Positions 16,734-27,100 of a stretch of 59,892 nucleotides of DNA are shown here, in pieces. The stretch spans positions 1 through 59,892 of the forward strand of contig JAUSCI010000018.1 of NCBI GenBank assembly GCA_030651305.1, given 5' to 3'. A program made the position numbers and the translations under genes. Source of the DNA: Sulfuritalea sp. (GTDB lineage: Bacteria; Pseudomonadota; Gammaproteobacteria; Burkholderiales; Rhodocyclaceae). Position 1 is the first letter of the stretch. The number at the start of each line of letters is the position of its first letter. Below the pieces are notes generated by a model. The model saw only the letters and a program-made list of their open reading frames with translations. It searched no databases and was not told the DNA's origin.

Positions 16734-18404
16734 TCAGCTCTTGGGCCGCAGTTCGCGCCGCAGGATCTTGCCCACCGGCGATTTCGGCAGGTCGGCGCGA
16801 AACTCGATGTATTTCGGCCGCTTGTAGCCGGTGAGTTCCGCCTTGAGGAACTCCTGCAGCGCGGCTTCGGTCAGCGCCGGGTCCTTCTTGACGATGAACA
16901 GCTTGGGCACTTCGCCCGAATGCTCGTCGGGCACGCCGATCACCGCAGCTTCGAGCACGCCGGGGTGCTTCATGGCGACTTCTTCGATCTCGCTCGGATA
17001 GACGTTGAAGCCGGAGACCAGCACCATGTCCTTCTTGCGATCGACAATGCGCGTGGCGCCAGCTTCGTCCATGATGCCGACGTCGCCCGACTTGAAGAAG
17101 CCGTCGGCGGTCATCACGTTGGCGGTTTCGTCCGGGCGGTTCCAGTAGCCGGCCATCACCTGCGGCCCGCGAATGCAGATCTCGCCGGATTCGCCGAGCG
17201 GAACGTCCTTGCCTTCCTCGTCGCGAATGGCGATCTCGGTCGAGGACACGGGCAAACCGATGGTGCCGGTGAAACCCTTGAGGTTGGCCACGTTACAGGT
17301 CGCCACCGGCGAGGTTTCGGACAGACCATAGCCTTCGACGATCGCGCTGCCGGTCAGTGCCATCCACTTCTCCGCCACAGGCCGTTGCGTCGCCATGCCG
17401 CCGCCAAGACTGATCTTCAGACTGGAAAAATCCAGCTTGGCGAATTCAGGATTGTTGGCCAGTGCGTTGAACAGCGTATTGAGGCAGGGGAAGACATTGA
17501 ACTTGAAGGTCGACAGCTCCTTGACGAAGCCCGGTATGTCGCGCGGATTGGGAATCAGCAGGTTGCAGGAGCCGGTACGCATGCCGATCATGTTGCAGAC
17601 CGTCAGCGCAAAGATGTGATACAGCGGCAGCGCACAGACGAAGTTGTGCTGCGTTTCGGTGCGGGTGTTGATCGCGGGCTGCATCCACTCTTCGACCTGC
17701 AGCATGTTGGCGACGATATTGCGGTTGAGCAGCGTGGCGCCCTTCGAGACGCCCGTGGTGCCGCCCGTGTACTGCAGGAAGGCGACGTCCTCGCGCGAGC
17801 GGGTGACGGATTTCAGCGTCTGCGAAGCACCCTGGGCCACGGCATCGTTGAAACTCACCGAGTTCGGCAGCGAGAAATCGGGCACCATCTTCTTGACCCG
17901 GCGCACAACAAAATTGACCAGGGTCCCCTTGAGGCCGCCCAGCAAATCGCCCATGGCGGCCACTACCACATGCTTGACCGGCGTGTTGGCGATGACCTTT
18001 TCCAGCGTCGTGGCGAAATTCTCGATGATGATGATGGCCTCGGCGCCGCTGTCCTTCAGCTGGTGTTCGAGTTCGCGCGGCGTATACAGCGGATTGATAT
18101 TGACCACGACAAAGCCCGCGCGCAGCACCGCCGCAACGCAGACCGGGTATTGCATGATGTTCGGCATCATCAGCGCGACGCGGCTGCCGACGGCCAGCCC
18201 CCGTGACTGCAGCCACGCGCCCAGATTGGACGACAGCGTATCCAGCTGGCCATAGGTAATCGACTTGCCCATGCAGATGAAGGCGGTACGCGAGGCGTAC
18301 TTCTTCATTGATTCTTCGAGTACCTGCGACACGGTCTCGTATTGGTTCACGTCAATTTCGGCCGGCACGCCGGCGGGATACTGCTTGAGCCACAGCTTTT
18401 CCAT
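16734..18404 (-). CDS. fadD: Long-chain fatty acid-CoA ligase
   Basis: 556 residues of the ANL adenylating superfamily. Phosphate-binding loop YTGGTTGVSKGA, the GYGLSETSP motif, the FACS-type motif region TADGFFKSGDVGIMDEAGAT and the C-terminal lysine region KSPVGKILRRELR are all present. It activates fatty acids to acyl-AMP and then acyl-CoA for beta-oxidation. The ATG at 18404 gives the conserved start MEKLWLKQYPAGVPAEI and follows GAGGGG by 6 nt. It is followed tightly by the DUF4197 gene. Confidence 0.93.
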   Translation of the reverse strand: MEKLWLKQYPAGVPAEIDVNQYETVSQVLEESMKKYASRTAFICMGKSITYGQLDTLSSNLGAWLQSRGLAVGSRVALMMPNIMQYPVCVAAVLRAGFVVVNINPLYTPRELEHQLKDSGAEAIIIIENFATTLEKVIANTPVKHVVVAAMGDLLGGLKGTLVNFVVRRVKKMVPDFSLPNSVSFNDAVAQGASQTLKSVTRSREDVAFLQYTGGTTGVSKGATLLNRNIVANMLQVEEWMQPAINTRTETQHNFVCALPLYHIFALTVCNMIGMRTGSCNLLIPNPRDIPGFVKELSTFKFNVFPCLNTLFNALANNPEFAKLDFSSLKISLGGGMATQRPVAEKWMALTGSAIVEGYGLSETSPVATCNVANLKGFTGTIGLPVSSTEIAIRDEEGKDVPLGESGEICIRGPQVMAGYWNRPDETANVMTADGFFKSGDVGIMDEAGATRIVDRKKDMVLVSGFNVYPSEIEEVAMKHPGVLEAAVIGVPDEHSGEVPKLFIVKKDPALTEAALQEFLKAELTGYKRPKYIEFRADLPKSPVGKILRRELRPKS

Positions 18405-18633
18405 TTCGGTCCCCTCGTTATTGTTGGCCGCCATTATTGCATTTGCCCTGTCCGCCGTCAGCAGTGGCATGGACCGGTCGGAGTTTACCCATCTGCCTTC
18501 GAATAGGGGTGCGGGGGCGCTCCGGTATCGGCTGCCAATACCTTTCGTGGCAAATGCCGCGCCTTTGCCGCTTTCGATTTACCCTGTAGCGGACTGGACG
18601 CATGCTGGCTTCGCCTTCACTCTGGAGAACACC

Positions 18634-19449
18634 ATGAAAACCCTGCGCCAAAATCTTCCTCTGCTGGTTACGGTCGTGCTCACGGCTGCCGCCCTGTTCC
18701 ACGGTCCAATCCACCAGCCAGCCGGCTATCACGACTTCGCCGACCAGACCCTGCGCTTTGGCATTCCGCACTTCTGCGACGTAAGCTCGAATCTCGGCTT
18801 CGCGCTGGCCGCGTTCTGGGGCTGGGTCAAGCTCTCGCCGGCGAGCGCGCATCCCGATCTGCGCCACGGCTGGGCGGGTTACCGGCTTTTTCTGGTCGGG
18901 CTGTTCCTCACCGCGCTGGGCTCGTCCTGGTATCACCTTGCGCCCGACAACGCCAGCCTGGTCTGGGACCGACTGCCCATCGCACTGGCCTGTGGCGGCC
19001 TGCTGGCCGGCGTTCTGGGCGATGTGCGCGGGCGCAACAGCGGCGGCCTCACAACCTGGCTGGCGCTGGCCGCCGTGGTCAGTGTCGGCTGGTGGTATTT
19101 CACCGACTTGTCCGGCCATGGCGACCTGCGGCCCTACCTGCTGCTGCAGGGCCTGCCCATCCTGCTGATTCCCTTGTGGCAGTGGCTATACCAGGCGCCC
19201 GCCGCAGATCGCCTGGCCTTCGGCGGCGCGCTGGCGATCTATGTCGTCGCCAAAATCGCGGAAGTGAATGACCACCAGATTACCGCCGTGCTCGACCCGG
19301 TCACCGGGCACACGCTGAAACATCTGCTCGCCACGATGGCGGCGGCACTGATCGTCGGCCGCTTGACGGTTCGGGTACGGGGCGAGATCACGGCTTGCGC
19401 CGGTGCATGTCCGCCAGCGCAGCCATCAACCATGAACGCATGCCGATGA
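18634..19449 (+). CDS. Alkaline ceramidase-like (CREST family) membrane protein
   Basis: 271 residues with about seven membrane helices. Conserved motifs of the CREST hydrolase superfamily are visible: CDVSSNLGFALAAFWGW, LGSSWYHLAPDNASLVWDRL (Ser-His-Asp set) and HTLKHLLATMAAAL (histidines near the last helix). Bacterial members are usually annotated as alkaline phytoceramidase; the real substrate is not known. GGAG lies 8 nt before the ATG. The last 62 nt overlap the 3' end of the convergent XRE gene, and its final 20 or so residues look non-conserved. Confidence 0.8.
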   Translation: MKTLRQNLPLLVTVVLTAAALFHGPIHQPAGYHDFADQTLRFGIPHFCDVSSNLGFALAAFWGWVKLSPASAHPDLRHGWAGYRLFLVGLFLTALGSSWYHLAPDNASLVWDRLPIALACGGLLAGVLGDVRGRNSGGLTTWLALAAVVSVGWWYFTDLSGHGDLRPYLLLQGLPILLIPLWQWLYQAPAADRLAFGGALAIYVVAKIAEVNDHQITAVLDPVTGHTLKHLLATMAAALIVGRLTVRVRGEITACAGACPPAQPSTMNACR

Positions 19450-20131
19450 CGATGGTGTAGGGGCGGCGCTGGTCGGGCGGGAGTTTCTGGTCGGCCAGAT
19501 GCTGATTGGAAAAATCCTGGCCGATGCGCATCAGGCGCTCGCGGAAGGAATTGGCCAGGCCGCGGCCGATCTCGCCATGCACCACCATCAGCATTTCCGA
19601 TTCGCCGTCAAAGCCGCCGGCGAAGTAGTCGTGCAGCACCTCCTTGCGGAAGAAGGCCATCACCGGGCCTTGCGGCAGCCAGCGGAAGCCCTTGGCCACC
19701 TTGAGTCGATAGCGGTTGCCGGGGCGCAGATCGATGATGCCGAGCCGATCAAGTTGCGTCAGCGCCCTCACCAGTTTGGCCTCGCTCAGATCGTAGGTGG
19801 CAAGGATCTCCTCGGCCGGCACCTGGCTGATGACGCAGATCGCCACTACCAGCAACGTGCGGTCGGCAACCACCGCCTTCTCCTGCGCCAGCGTCAGCTC
19901 CAGCATCAGCGGCGCGGTATCGGCAACGCGGCGGGCGAGATCGGCAAAGTCGAGGTTGATGATGCGGCAGATATCGTCGATGCGCGACAGCGGCATGTCG
20001 CCACCTTTCGAGAACATACGCTTGACGCTCGACTCGGCCATGTCGAGGCGCCCGGCGACGACGGCATAGGTGACGCCGGCGGCCTTGAGTTCGGTCTTGA
20101 GGTGCGCAATCAGGTCGGCGGTAGTGCTCAT
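19388..20131 (-). CDS. XRE-family transcriptional regulator
   Basis: 247 residues. N-terminal helix-turn-helix of the Cro/CI type (VTYAVVAGRLDMAESSVKRM, PLSRIDDICRIINLDFADLA), then a roughly 170-residue all-alpha/mixed region without a recognised ligand domain. The start was set at the ATG of MSTTADLIAHLK. A TTG at 20164 would add 11 residues. It is convergent with the ceramidase-like gene and divergent from the yiaAB-like cluster 142 bp away, which it could regulate. Confidence 0.85.
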   Translation of the reverse strand: MSTTADLIAHLKTELKAAGVTYAVVAGRLDMAESSVKRMFSKGGDMPLSRIDDICRIINLDFADLARRVADTAPLMLELTLAQEKAVVADRTLLVVAICVISQVPAEEILATYDLSEAKLVRALTQLDRLGIIDLRPGNRYRLKVAKGFRWLPQGPVMAFFRKEVLHDYFAGGFDGESEMLMVVHGEIGRGLANSFRERLMRIGQDFSNQHLADQKLPPDQRRPYTIVIGMRSWLMAALADMHRRKP

Positions 20132-20273
20132 GACGTTGGCAACTTCCGGAAAAAGTATCCGCAAACGATACTACAAGTCGATCGAAACGGCACATCGTCG
20201 CCTTTGCTTGTACCGGCAGCGAGGCTTGCCGATGATGCAGCCGTCACCCGACACAACCACCAAGGAGCACATC

Positions 20274-20747
20274 ATGGAAAACACGTTTCGCATCGTTCAA
20301 CGCGACACAGGCGCCTGGCGCATGCAGGTATGGATTTCCTTCGGCATCGCCGTGCTGGTCTGCGGCACTGGCCTGGCCTGGCTGCCGGGCGGGGATCTCG
20401 ATCGCGCCTTCATGGTCATGGGCTATTTCTTCTGCCTGTCGGCGGCTTTCGCGCTGTCGAAATACGTCCGCGACAACGCCATCCTTCCCTCCGACACGCC
20501 GATGTGGTCCATGGTGGTCTGGGGCGGCTTCGCCCTGTCCATGGCGCTCACTGCCTGGGGCCTGTGGCGCATGGAGATCAACCCGACCTGGAAGGCCTAC
20601 CTGCTGGTGAGCTGGCTCTACCTGATCTCGTCGGCCTTCACCCTGGCCAAGACCCTGCGCGATGCCTACGAGGCCGACCGGCTGGAACGCGCGCAGGAAC
20701 CCGGCCTTGCGCTGCCTGCCAGCGAACCCGCAGTTGCAAACCACTAA
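20274..20747 (+). CDS. YiaA/YiaB-family inner-membrane protein
   Basis: 157 residues with four hydrophobic segments arranged as two YiaAB two-helix units (WISFGIAVLVCGTGLAWLPG; MVMGYFFCLSAAFALSKYVR; MWSMVVWGGFALSMALTAWG; YLLVSWLYLISSAFTLAKTL). The family has no established function. AAGGAG precedes the ATG at ideal distance. It is the first gene of a same-strand group with the exported hypothetical and the DUF2145 gene. Confidence 0.85.
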   Translation: MENTFRIVQRDTGAWRMQVWISFGIAVLVCGTGLAWLPGGDLDRAFMVMGYFFCLSAAFALSKYVRDNAILPSDTPMWSMVVWGGFALSMALTAWGLWRMEINPTWKAYLLVSWLYLISSAFTLAKTLRDAYEADRLERAQEPGLALPASEPAVANH

Positions 20748-20774
20748 GCCCTGCGCCCAACCAAGGAGCCTCCC

Positions 20775-21224
20775 ATGACATACGCCACTTCCCGCCGCGG
20801 CGCCTTGCGCGCCCTGATCGGCCTCGCCTTCGCACCCGCCGCCGCGCTGCTCGCCAGCCCAAGCCGCGCCCATGGCGGCGCCGCGGATGCCAGCGCCGCA
20901 TCCAGCCTTTCGCTCTCGCTGCCGGTCGCCGTGCTCAGCGCCGCGCCGGTGATGATCCTCAGCGCCGGCGCCATGCTCACCGTGGTCGCGGTCGAAGCCT
21001 CGGCCACGAGTACCGTGTGGTTGCTGCGCCGCGCTTCAGATGGCGCCACCGCCAGTCTGCGCTTCTCGGGCGAAGCCGCAGCCGCATCGCTGGTGGTGGC
21101 CGGCACCGCGCTCTCGGTGACCGCCATCGCCGCCGGCTGGCTGCTCTCGGTCGCCGGCGAAGTGATCTGCCTGGTGCCCAATGCCCTGGGCGAGTCGCTG
21201 CTCTACAACGAGAGGATACGGTGA
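20775..21224 (+). CDS. Exported hypothetical protein in the YiaAB/DUF2145 cluster
   Basis: 149 residues. N-terminus has a twin-arginine-like signal (SRRGALRALIGLAFAPAAAL, cleavage near SRAHG). The mature part is Ala/Ser/Val-rich and ends in a hydrophobic segment (AIAAGWLLSVAGEVICLVPN). No domain is recognised. AAGGAG lies upstream. The stop shares a base with the next start (TGATG), so it is coupled to the DUF2145 gene. Confidence 0.75.
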   Translation: MTYATSRRGALRALIGLAFAPAAALLASPSRAHGGAADASAASSLSLSLPVAVLSAAPVMILSAGAMLTVVAVEASATSTVWLLRRASDGATASLRFSGEAAAASLVVAGTALSVTAIAAGWLLSVAGEVICLVPNALGESLLYNERIR

Positions 21225-22123
21225 TGAGCAATCTGAACAGCTTGATGGGCAGATTGCTCCGCGCGGCGTGCGCCGCACTGGCCATGGCGACCCTGTTCGG
21301 CACCGCCGCCGCCGCCCTGGCCGGCCAGAATTGCGAACCGCGCCGGCCCAGCCTGGAGTCGATGCGGCGCGACCTCGCGCTGGCAGTCAGCGTTGCCGAG
21401 CAACTCGACGAGATGGCCAGGCGCGACGGCACCCGGGTCCTGCTGATCGCCCGCGCCGGACAGGATCTCAGCCAGTACGGTCTGCGGTATTCGCATCTGG
21501 GCATCGCCTATCGCGACGACGCGGTGCTCGGCGGTCGCGGCGCCTGGCGCGTGGTGCACAAGCTCAACCAGTGCGGCAGCAGCCGCAGCACGCTGTATCG
21601 GCAAGGCCTGGCCGAATTCTTCGGCGACGGCCTCTACGCCCATGAAGCCGGAGTGGTGGTGCTGATGCCCGCAATCGCCACGCGACTGGTCGAGCGACTG
21701 AAGGATGACAAGCTGCTGACCACGCTGCACGAGCCGCGCTACAACATGCTCGCCTACCCGTGGTCCGGACCCTACCAGCAAAGCAACCAGTGGGCGATCG
21801 AGACGCTGGCGATGCTGGCGGAGCCCGCCATCATCAGCCGCGCGGCGGCGCGCGACTGGCTGCGCGCCCACGACTACCGGCCGACAACCTTGCAGATTTC
21901 CTCGTTGACGCGCCTCGGCGCCCGCGTATCGTCGGCGCACATCAGCTTCGACGACCATCCCTTCGGGCGGCGCATGGCCGGGCAGATCGACACCGTCACG
22001 GTCGACTCGGTGTTTGCGTGGATGGAGCGCGCCGGCCTCGGCGGCGCGCCGCTGCGACTGCGTACGCTGCCCGCCGACAAGCCGCAGCGCCGTGCTGCCA
22101 TCGACACCTGGGCGCTTTCATGA
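21224..22123 (+). CDS. DUF2145 exported protein
   Basis: 299 residues with a long signal peptide (LLRAACAALAMATLFGTAAA). The DUF2145 body contains VLLIARAGQDLSQYGLRYSH, HLGIAYRDD, VVHKLNQCG and RYNMLAYPWSGPYQQSNQWA, where a cysteine and histidines suggest a papain-like (NlpC/YiiX-type) hydrolase fold. That is inference from the pattern, not proof. It starts at ATG 21224, overlapping the previous stop, after AGAGGA. Confidence 0.83.
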   Translation: MSNLNSLMGRLLRAACAALAMATLFGTAAAALAGQNCEPRRPSLESMRRDLALAVSVAEQLDEMARRDGTRVLLIARAGQDLSQYGLRYSHLGIAYRDDAVLGGRGAWRVVHKLNQCGSSRSTLYRQGLAEFFGDGLYAHEAGVVVLMPAIATRLVERLKDDKLLTTLHEPRYNMLAYPWSGPYQQSNQWAIETLAMLAEPAIISRAAARDWLRAHDYRPTTLQISSLTRLGARVSSAHISFDDHPFGRRMAGQIDTVTVDSVFAWMERAGLGGAPLRLRTLPADKPQRRAAIDTWALS

Positions 22124-22202
22124 TCCGCGCCATGCCTCATTCCTGCGACAATATGACATCGCTGTGGAACCTCCGAACCCAACTCCCCAAGGAATTCTCC
22201 CG

Positions 22203-24080
22203 ATGAGTACTCAATCCGGCCTGCTGCGCGCCCGCCGCTTCGTCCCCCTGTTCGTGACCCAGTTCCTCGGCGCGCTCAACGACAACGTGCTGAAGAACGC
22301 CATGGTGGTCCTGCTGACCTTCCAGGCGGCGAGCTGGACCACGATCAAGCCGGAACTGCTGGCCAATCTCGCGGCGGGAATCTTCATCCTGCCCTTCTTC
22401 CTGTTTTCCGCGACGGCGGGACAACTGGCCGACAAGTACGACAAGTCGCGCCTGGCACAACTGGTCAAGCTGCTGGAGATCGGCATTGTGCTCGTCGCCG
22501 GCGCGGGCTTCGTGCTGCACAGCATCGCCGTGCTGTTCCTCAGCCTGTTCATGCTGGGCTTGCATTCGACGCTGTTCGGCCCGGTGAAGTACGCGATCCT
22601 GCCGCAACACCTCAGAAGCGAGGAACTGGTCGGCGGCAACGCGCTGATCGAGGCCGGCACCTTCATCGCCATCCTGCTCGGCACCCTGCTCGGCGGGCTG
22701 CTGGCCGGCAGCGAAGGCGGCACGGCATGGATCACCGGCGCCGGGCTGGCGATTGCCATCGCCGGCTATGTCGCCTCGCGTTCGATTCCCGTCGCCTTGC
22801 CGCCAGCGCCGACTCTTGCCATCAGCATCAACCCGCTGAACGAAACCTGGCGCAACATCCAGTTCGCCCGCGAGAACCAGACCGTCTTCCTTTCCATCAT
22901 GGGAATCTCGTGGTTCTGGCTGTTCGGCGCCCTGTTCCTAGCCCAGTTTCCCGCCTACACCAAGAATGTGCTCGGCGGCAGCGAGACCGCGGTGACCCTG
23001 CTGCTGGCAACCTTCACCTTCGGCATCGGCGTCGGTTCTCTGCTCTGCGAAAAACTCTCGGCGCGGCGCGTCGAACTTGGCCTGGTGCCGCTGGGCTCGA
23101 TCGGCATGACCGTGTTCGCCCTCGATCTCGCCTTCGCCTCGCCGGGCTCGCCCGCGCCGCTGCCGCTGGGTGCGCTGGCACTGCTCCAGCATGGCGCCAC
23201 CTGGCACGTGCTGATCGACCTGGCCCTGCTCGGCATCTTCGGCGGCTTCTTCATCGTGCCGCTTTACGCACTGGTGCAGCAGCGCTCGAACCCGGAGCAC
23301 GGCGCGCGCATCATCGCCGCCAACAACATCATGAACGCGCTGTTCATGGTGGTCGGCGCGCTCAGTGCCGCCGGCATGCTGGCCGCCGGCCTGACGATTC
23401 CGATGCTGTTTGTCGTGGCGGCAATCTGCAACGCAGCAGTGGCGCTGTTCATCTACGGCCTGGTGCCAGAGTTCCTGCTGCGCTTCATCATCTGGATGCT
23501 GATCCACACGGTGTATCGCCTGCGCGTAACGAATCTCGATAACGTGCCGGAGGAGGGGCCCGCCGTAATCGTCTGCAACCACGTCAGCTTCGTCGATGCG
23601 CTGGTGATCATGGCGGCCTGTCGGCGTCCGATCCGCTTTGTCATGGACCACAACATCTTCCGCTGGCCGGTGCTCAGCTTCGTCTTCCGCACCAGCAAGG
23701 CCATCCCGATCGCCTCGGCCAAGGAAGACCCGGCGATGATGGAAAAAGCCTTCGACGAAGTCGGCAAGGCGCTCGACGCCGGCGATCTGGTCGGCATATT
23801 CCCGGAGGGCAAGATCACCGCCGACGGCAACATCAATCCCTTCCGCCCCGGCATCACCCGGATACTCGCGCGCAACCCGGTGCCCGTGGTGCCGATGGCC
23901 CTGCGCGGACTGTGGGGCAGCTTCTTCTCGCGCAAGGAAGGCGCGGCGATGAGCCGACCATTCCGCCGCGGCGTGTTTTCGAAAATTGACCTCGTGGCCG
24001 GCGAGCCCATTCAAGCCGCAGACGTCACACCAGAACGACTGCAAGCGAAAGTTGCCCTGCTCCGTGGCGCCATGGCGTAG
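22203..24080 (+). CDS. LplT-like MFS transporter fused to PlsC acyltransferase
   Basis: 625 residues. Residues about 1-420 are a 12-helix major-facilitator domain of the lysophospholipid transporter type (RFVPLFVTQFLGALNDNVLK). Residues about 430-625 are a glycerolipid acyltransferase with NHVSFVD (NHxSxxD) and FPEGKITADG (FPEG). This arrangement imports lysophospholipids across the inner membrane and re-acylates them; in E. coli the same functions sit in LplT and Aas. AAGGA lies 8 nt before the ATG at 22203. An inverted copy of the dispersed element encodes LPPAPTLA in the loop before the conserved ETWRN motif. Confidence 0.88.
   Translation: MSTQSGLLRARRFVPLFVTQFLGALNDNVLKNAMVVLLTFQAASWTTIKPELLANLAAGIFILPFFLFSATAGQLADKYDKSRLAQLVKLLEIGIVLVAGAGFVLHSIAVLFLSLFMLGLHSTLFGPVKYAILPQHLRSEELVGGNALIEAGTFIAILLGTLLGGLLAGSEGGTAWITGAGLAIAIAGYVASRSIPVALPPAPTLAISINPLNETWRNIQFARENQTVFLSIMGISWFWLFGALFLAQFPAYTKNVLGGSETAVTLLLATFTFGIGVGSLLCEKLSARRVELGLVPLGSIGMTVFALDLAFASPGSPAPLPLGALALLQHGATWHVLIDLALLGIFGGFFIVPLYALVQQRSNPEHGARIIAANNIMNALFMVVGALSAAGMLAAGLTIPMLFVVAAICNAAVALFIYGLVPEFLLRFIIWMLIHTVYRLRVTNLDNVPEEGPAVIVCNHVSFVDALVIMAACRRPIRFVMDHNIFRWPVLSFVFRTSKAIPIASAKEDPAMMEKAFDEVGKALDAGDLVGIFPEGKITADGNINPFRPGITRILARNPVPVVPMALRGLWGSFFSRKEGAAMSRPFRRGVFSKIDLVAGEPIQAADVTPERLQAKVALLRGAMA
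22792..22817 (-). repeat. Dispersed RVGAGG element, copy in the LplT-PlsC fusion gene
   Basis: On the minus strand AAGAGTCGGCGCTGGC then GGCAAGGCGA. The host gene reads the opposite strand, giving LPPAPTL. Confidence 0.7.
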
Positions 24081-24149
24081 GGCAGGCATCAACCGCAAAA
24101 AGAGCTGCATCCAAACCGTAAGCCGTTTCAACGAACTCGGACCATAAAG

Positions 24150-27100
24150 ATGACACCACTTATCCTCGTCCTGATTGTCGCCGCGCTATTTGCAGCCCTT
24201 CTAACTTACGAGTCAGGAGGTAACGACGCCAAGTTGCAATTTCGCCCGGCAGGGCTGCTGACCTGGCTGACGACCGGCAACTGGCCGGCCAAGGTGGGCG
24301 CCGGCCTGATGATCATTGGGGTCGGCGCGCTCTTGCGCTACGCCTTCGAAAATATTGACGTGCCACCCGAGATGAAGCTTGGAACGGGCGTCGTCGCTGC
24401 CGCTGTACTGGGTTTTGGATCCATGATCCTGAAGAATCAGCCGGCGCGCCGGGCAATTCACCTGGCGCTGGCCGGCGCCGCGTTTGGCGTTGCCTACCTG
24501 ACTGCCTACAGCGCCTACGGGTTTTTCAACTACATCACGGATGTCAACGCGCTGGCCTTGCTGGCACTAGTCGCGGTAGCCGCCGGAGTCTTCGCTGTTC
24601 AGAGCAACGTGATGTCGGTAGCGATTCTGGCGATGGTTGGGGCCTACATCGCGCCAAAATTCGCACTCGGAACGCCAGGCGTCCTCCCCGTTTATGGGTA
24701 CTACCTTGCGGCCAGCGTACTCAGCCTGATCATGGTCACGCTTCGCGGCTGGCGCCCACTCATCCACCTGAGTTTCTTGTTCACTCTGGCGGGCGCCTTG
24801 TTCTTCGGCTGGAGCGGAAAGTTCTATGAGCCAGAGCACTACGGCTACATGCAGCCGCTACTGCTGGCGCTGGCGGTCGTACATTTGGCGATGCCGCTGC
24901 TTGAGCACAAATTCACTCGCTCCACCCGGTTCATTCAATTCGATATCGCTTATTTCGCGTTGTTGCCGCTGGTGGCTGCCGCGTTGACGCTAAAAATCGC
25001 GCCAAACGTTCGCGCAGAAGGCGCGATCGGACTCGGCGCGCTAGCGCTGATCTGGGGAGTGGCTGCCGGGATCCTCTTCACACGCGATCACCCTGAGTCG
25101 GGTCGCCATGCACTGGTTGCAGCGGTATTGGCGACAGCGGCCGCACTTTCCTATTTCCAGGATCTACCCTGGTTGCTGGTCGGGCTGGGATTGTCCGTGG
25201 CAACGCTGGTCGTTGCATCGCGTCAGGACGGGTTTCGCAAGATAGAGGAGTTCGCCTGTGGGGCGGCAACGGTATTTGGTGTCTTGCATATCATCCAGTC
25301 CATCACTCACCCACAACCACCGCAGGCATTTCTGAGCGAAATGTTTGCGCATCGGCTGCTTGCAGGCACGCTGATGATCATTGGCGCCATAACCGGGTTT
25401 CGCCGGGAAATATCCTTCGCCAAAATATTGGGCGTGATTGGCTTCGGCTGGGTAACGCTCGCTTTTGTCGCCGAAATTGCTCGCCTGAATCTCGACTATT
25501 TGCCGCAGTTGGGCTACGGGATCATCCTTGGCGCGCTAACGCTATACGTCCTGCTTGGCGACAAAATTCCCGCATCAGCCACCGTTGGCGGCGTGTTGAT
25601 ATTTTCCCTGATTGGACTGGGATGGTGGGCCGCTCCCGATGCATCCAGCTATGTGGCAATTGCGTATATGGCCATAACTCCGGCGGTATTGCTTGGCCTT
25701 ACGTGGTCGGGGCGCTCTGCGGCGCAGCAAGATAGCACTGATTTTGCTTCAACGATCGCAATTGGACTGCTGCCCTTTGCGTTGCTGCCCTGGGCATTTT
25801 CCACTACCGACCTCATTGGAGCGAATACTGATTTCTATGAGATCACTATCGCAACAGCCGGTATCGTGGCCGCAGGCCTGGCGGGTCGTCACTGGCTGAA
25901 TACCAGCGCACGCTGGAATAACCGGGTTCAACCGCTGCACGTGTATTTCACTGCCGCCGCACTTCTTTGGGTCACGCTATTCCATATCGAACGGGGCATT
26001 TGGCCGGTCGTGTTTGAAATCCTGGCGCTCGGCTACTTGATTGCCTATGTAAGCAGGCGCAGTCGTGAGAAGGCCAGCGTAAGCTTGGCAATTGGGGCAG
26101 CAACGGTATTGTCGGTAGCACTCGTCTTGCAGGCGATGTTGCTGCGCGGCTTCGGTCCTGATGAGTCCGTCATGACGGCATCCGATATCAACAAGATGCA
26201 TCTGCCGGCCGTTGCCTCGCTGATGTGGGTCTTTTTCGGCTCTGGACTGGCATGGTGGGGAACGAGCACGAAAGACCGATCCCTATGGAGTGTCGGTGCA
26301 GGACTGCTGGTGGTGGCCGCCATCAAGCTTGTTCTTTTCGACTTCGGCACGCTGGGTCAGCTCGGAAATATCGTTGCCTTTATCGTTGCCGGGATGGTTT
26401 TCATGGGTGTTGCCTGGTTTGCGCCGATACCACCCAAAGCAGAGCGAACACCGGATCCCAGTCCGGCTTCACAACCAATTCCGCCGACAGTAGCAGACGG
26501 ATCACCAATACAGCCAAAAGCTGAACAGCAAGTTCCCGGGCAGCGCTTCGATCAGGGAGCGCGCCCAGGCGGAGAAAGTTCGACCGCTGGATCACAACCC
26601 AAGGCCGGCGTATATCGAAGAGCGGAGGAAGCAGAAGGCGGAGGTTGGCGATGGTTTTTGATTTGGGGTCTTGCCATTGCAGTTGCGCTCTTCTTCTCAT
26701 CACAGCAAAAGCGCGCTCGCATTTATAAGATGCAAGAACAAAGCCAAAAGGTGCAGGAACAAACCCGGCGAGCCGCTGAAGCGCAAAGAGTGGCGCAGGC
26801 GCAGCCCACAAAGGCACCGCCGACTGGCATGAGCAGCCCGCCGCTTGTTAGCGCACCGTCCGCACCACCTCAACCAGTTCCACCCGATTCCATGCGCGCG
26901 TCAGCGCAAGGAGTAATGGAAAGCGCACCACCTGCTACCCCAAGCCTCCCTTTCCCTGCGCAGCAATATGTACACACTAACGAATGCCTCCAGTTCGCCG
27001 GAAAGCTTCCCTCAGATTTTGCCGTATACGCAGCAGGAGCCTACAGAGGGCGATCGATTCCACAGCTTGCAAGTCAGCTTGATCATCCCGGCACCCAGAT

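Noticed and set aside
16218..18206. A 662-codon plus-strand frame
   Set aside because: Antisense shadow of fadD and the DUF4197 gene.
22938..24131. A 397-codon minus-strand frame
   Set aside because: Antisense shadow of the LplT-PlsC fusion.
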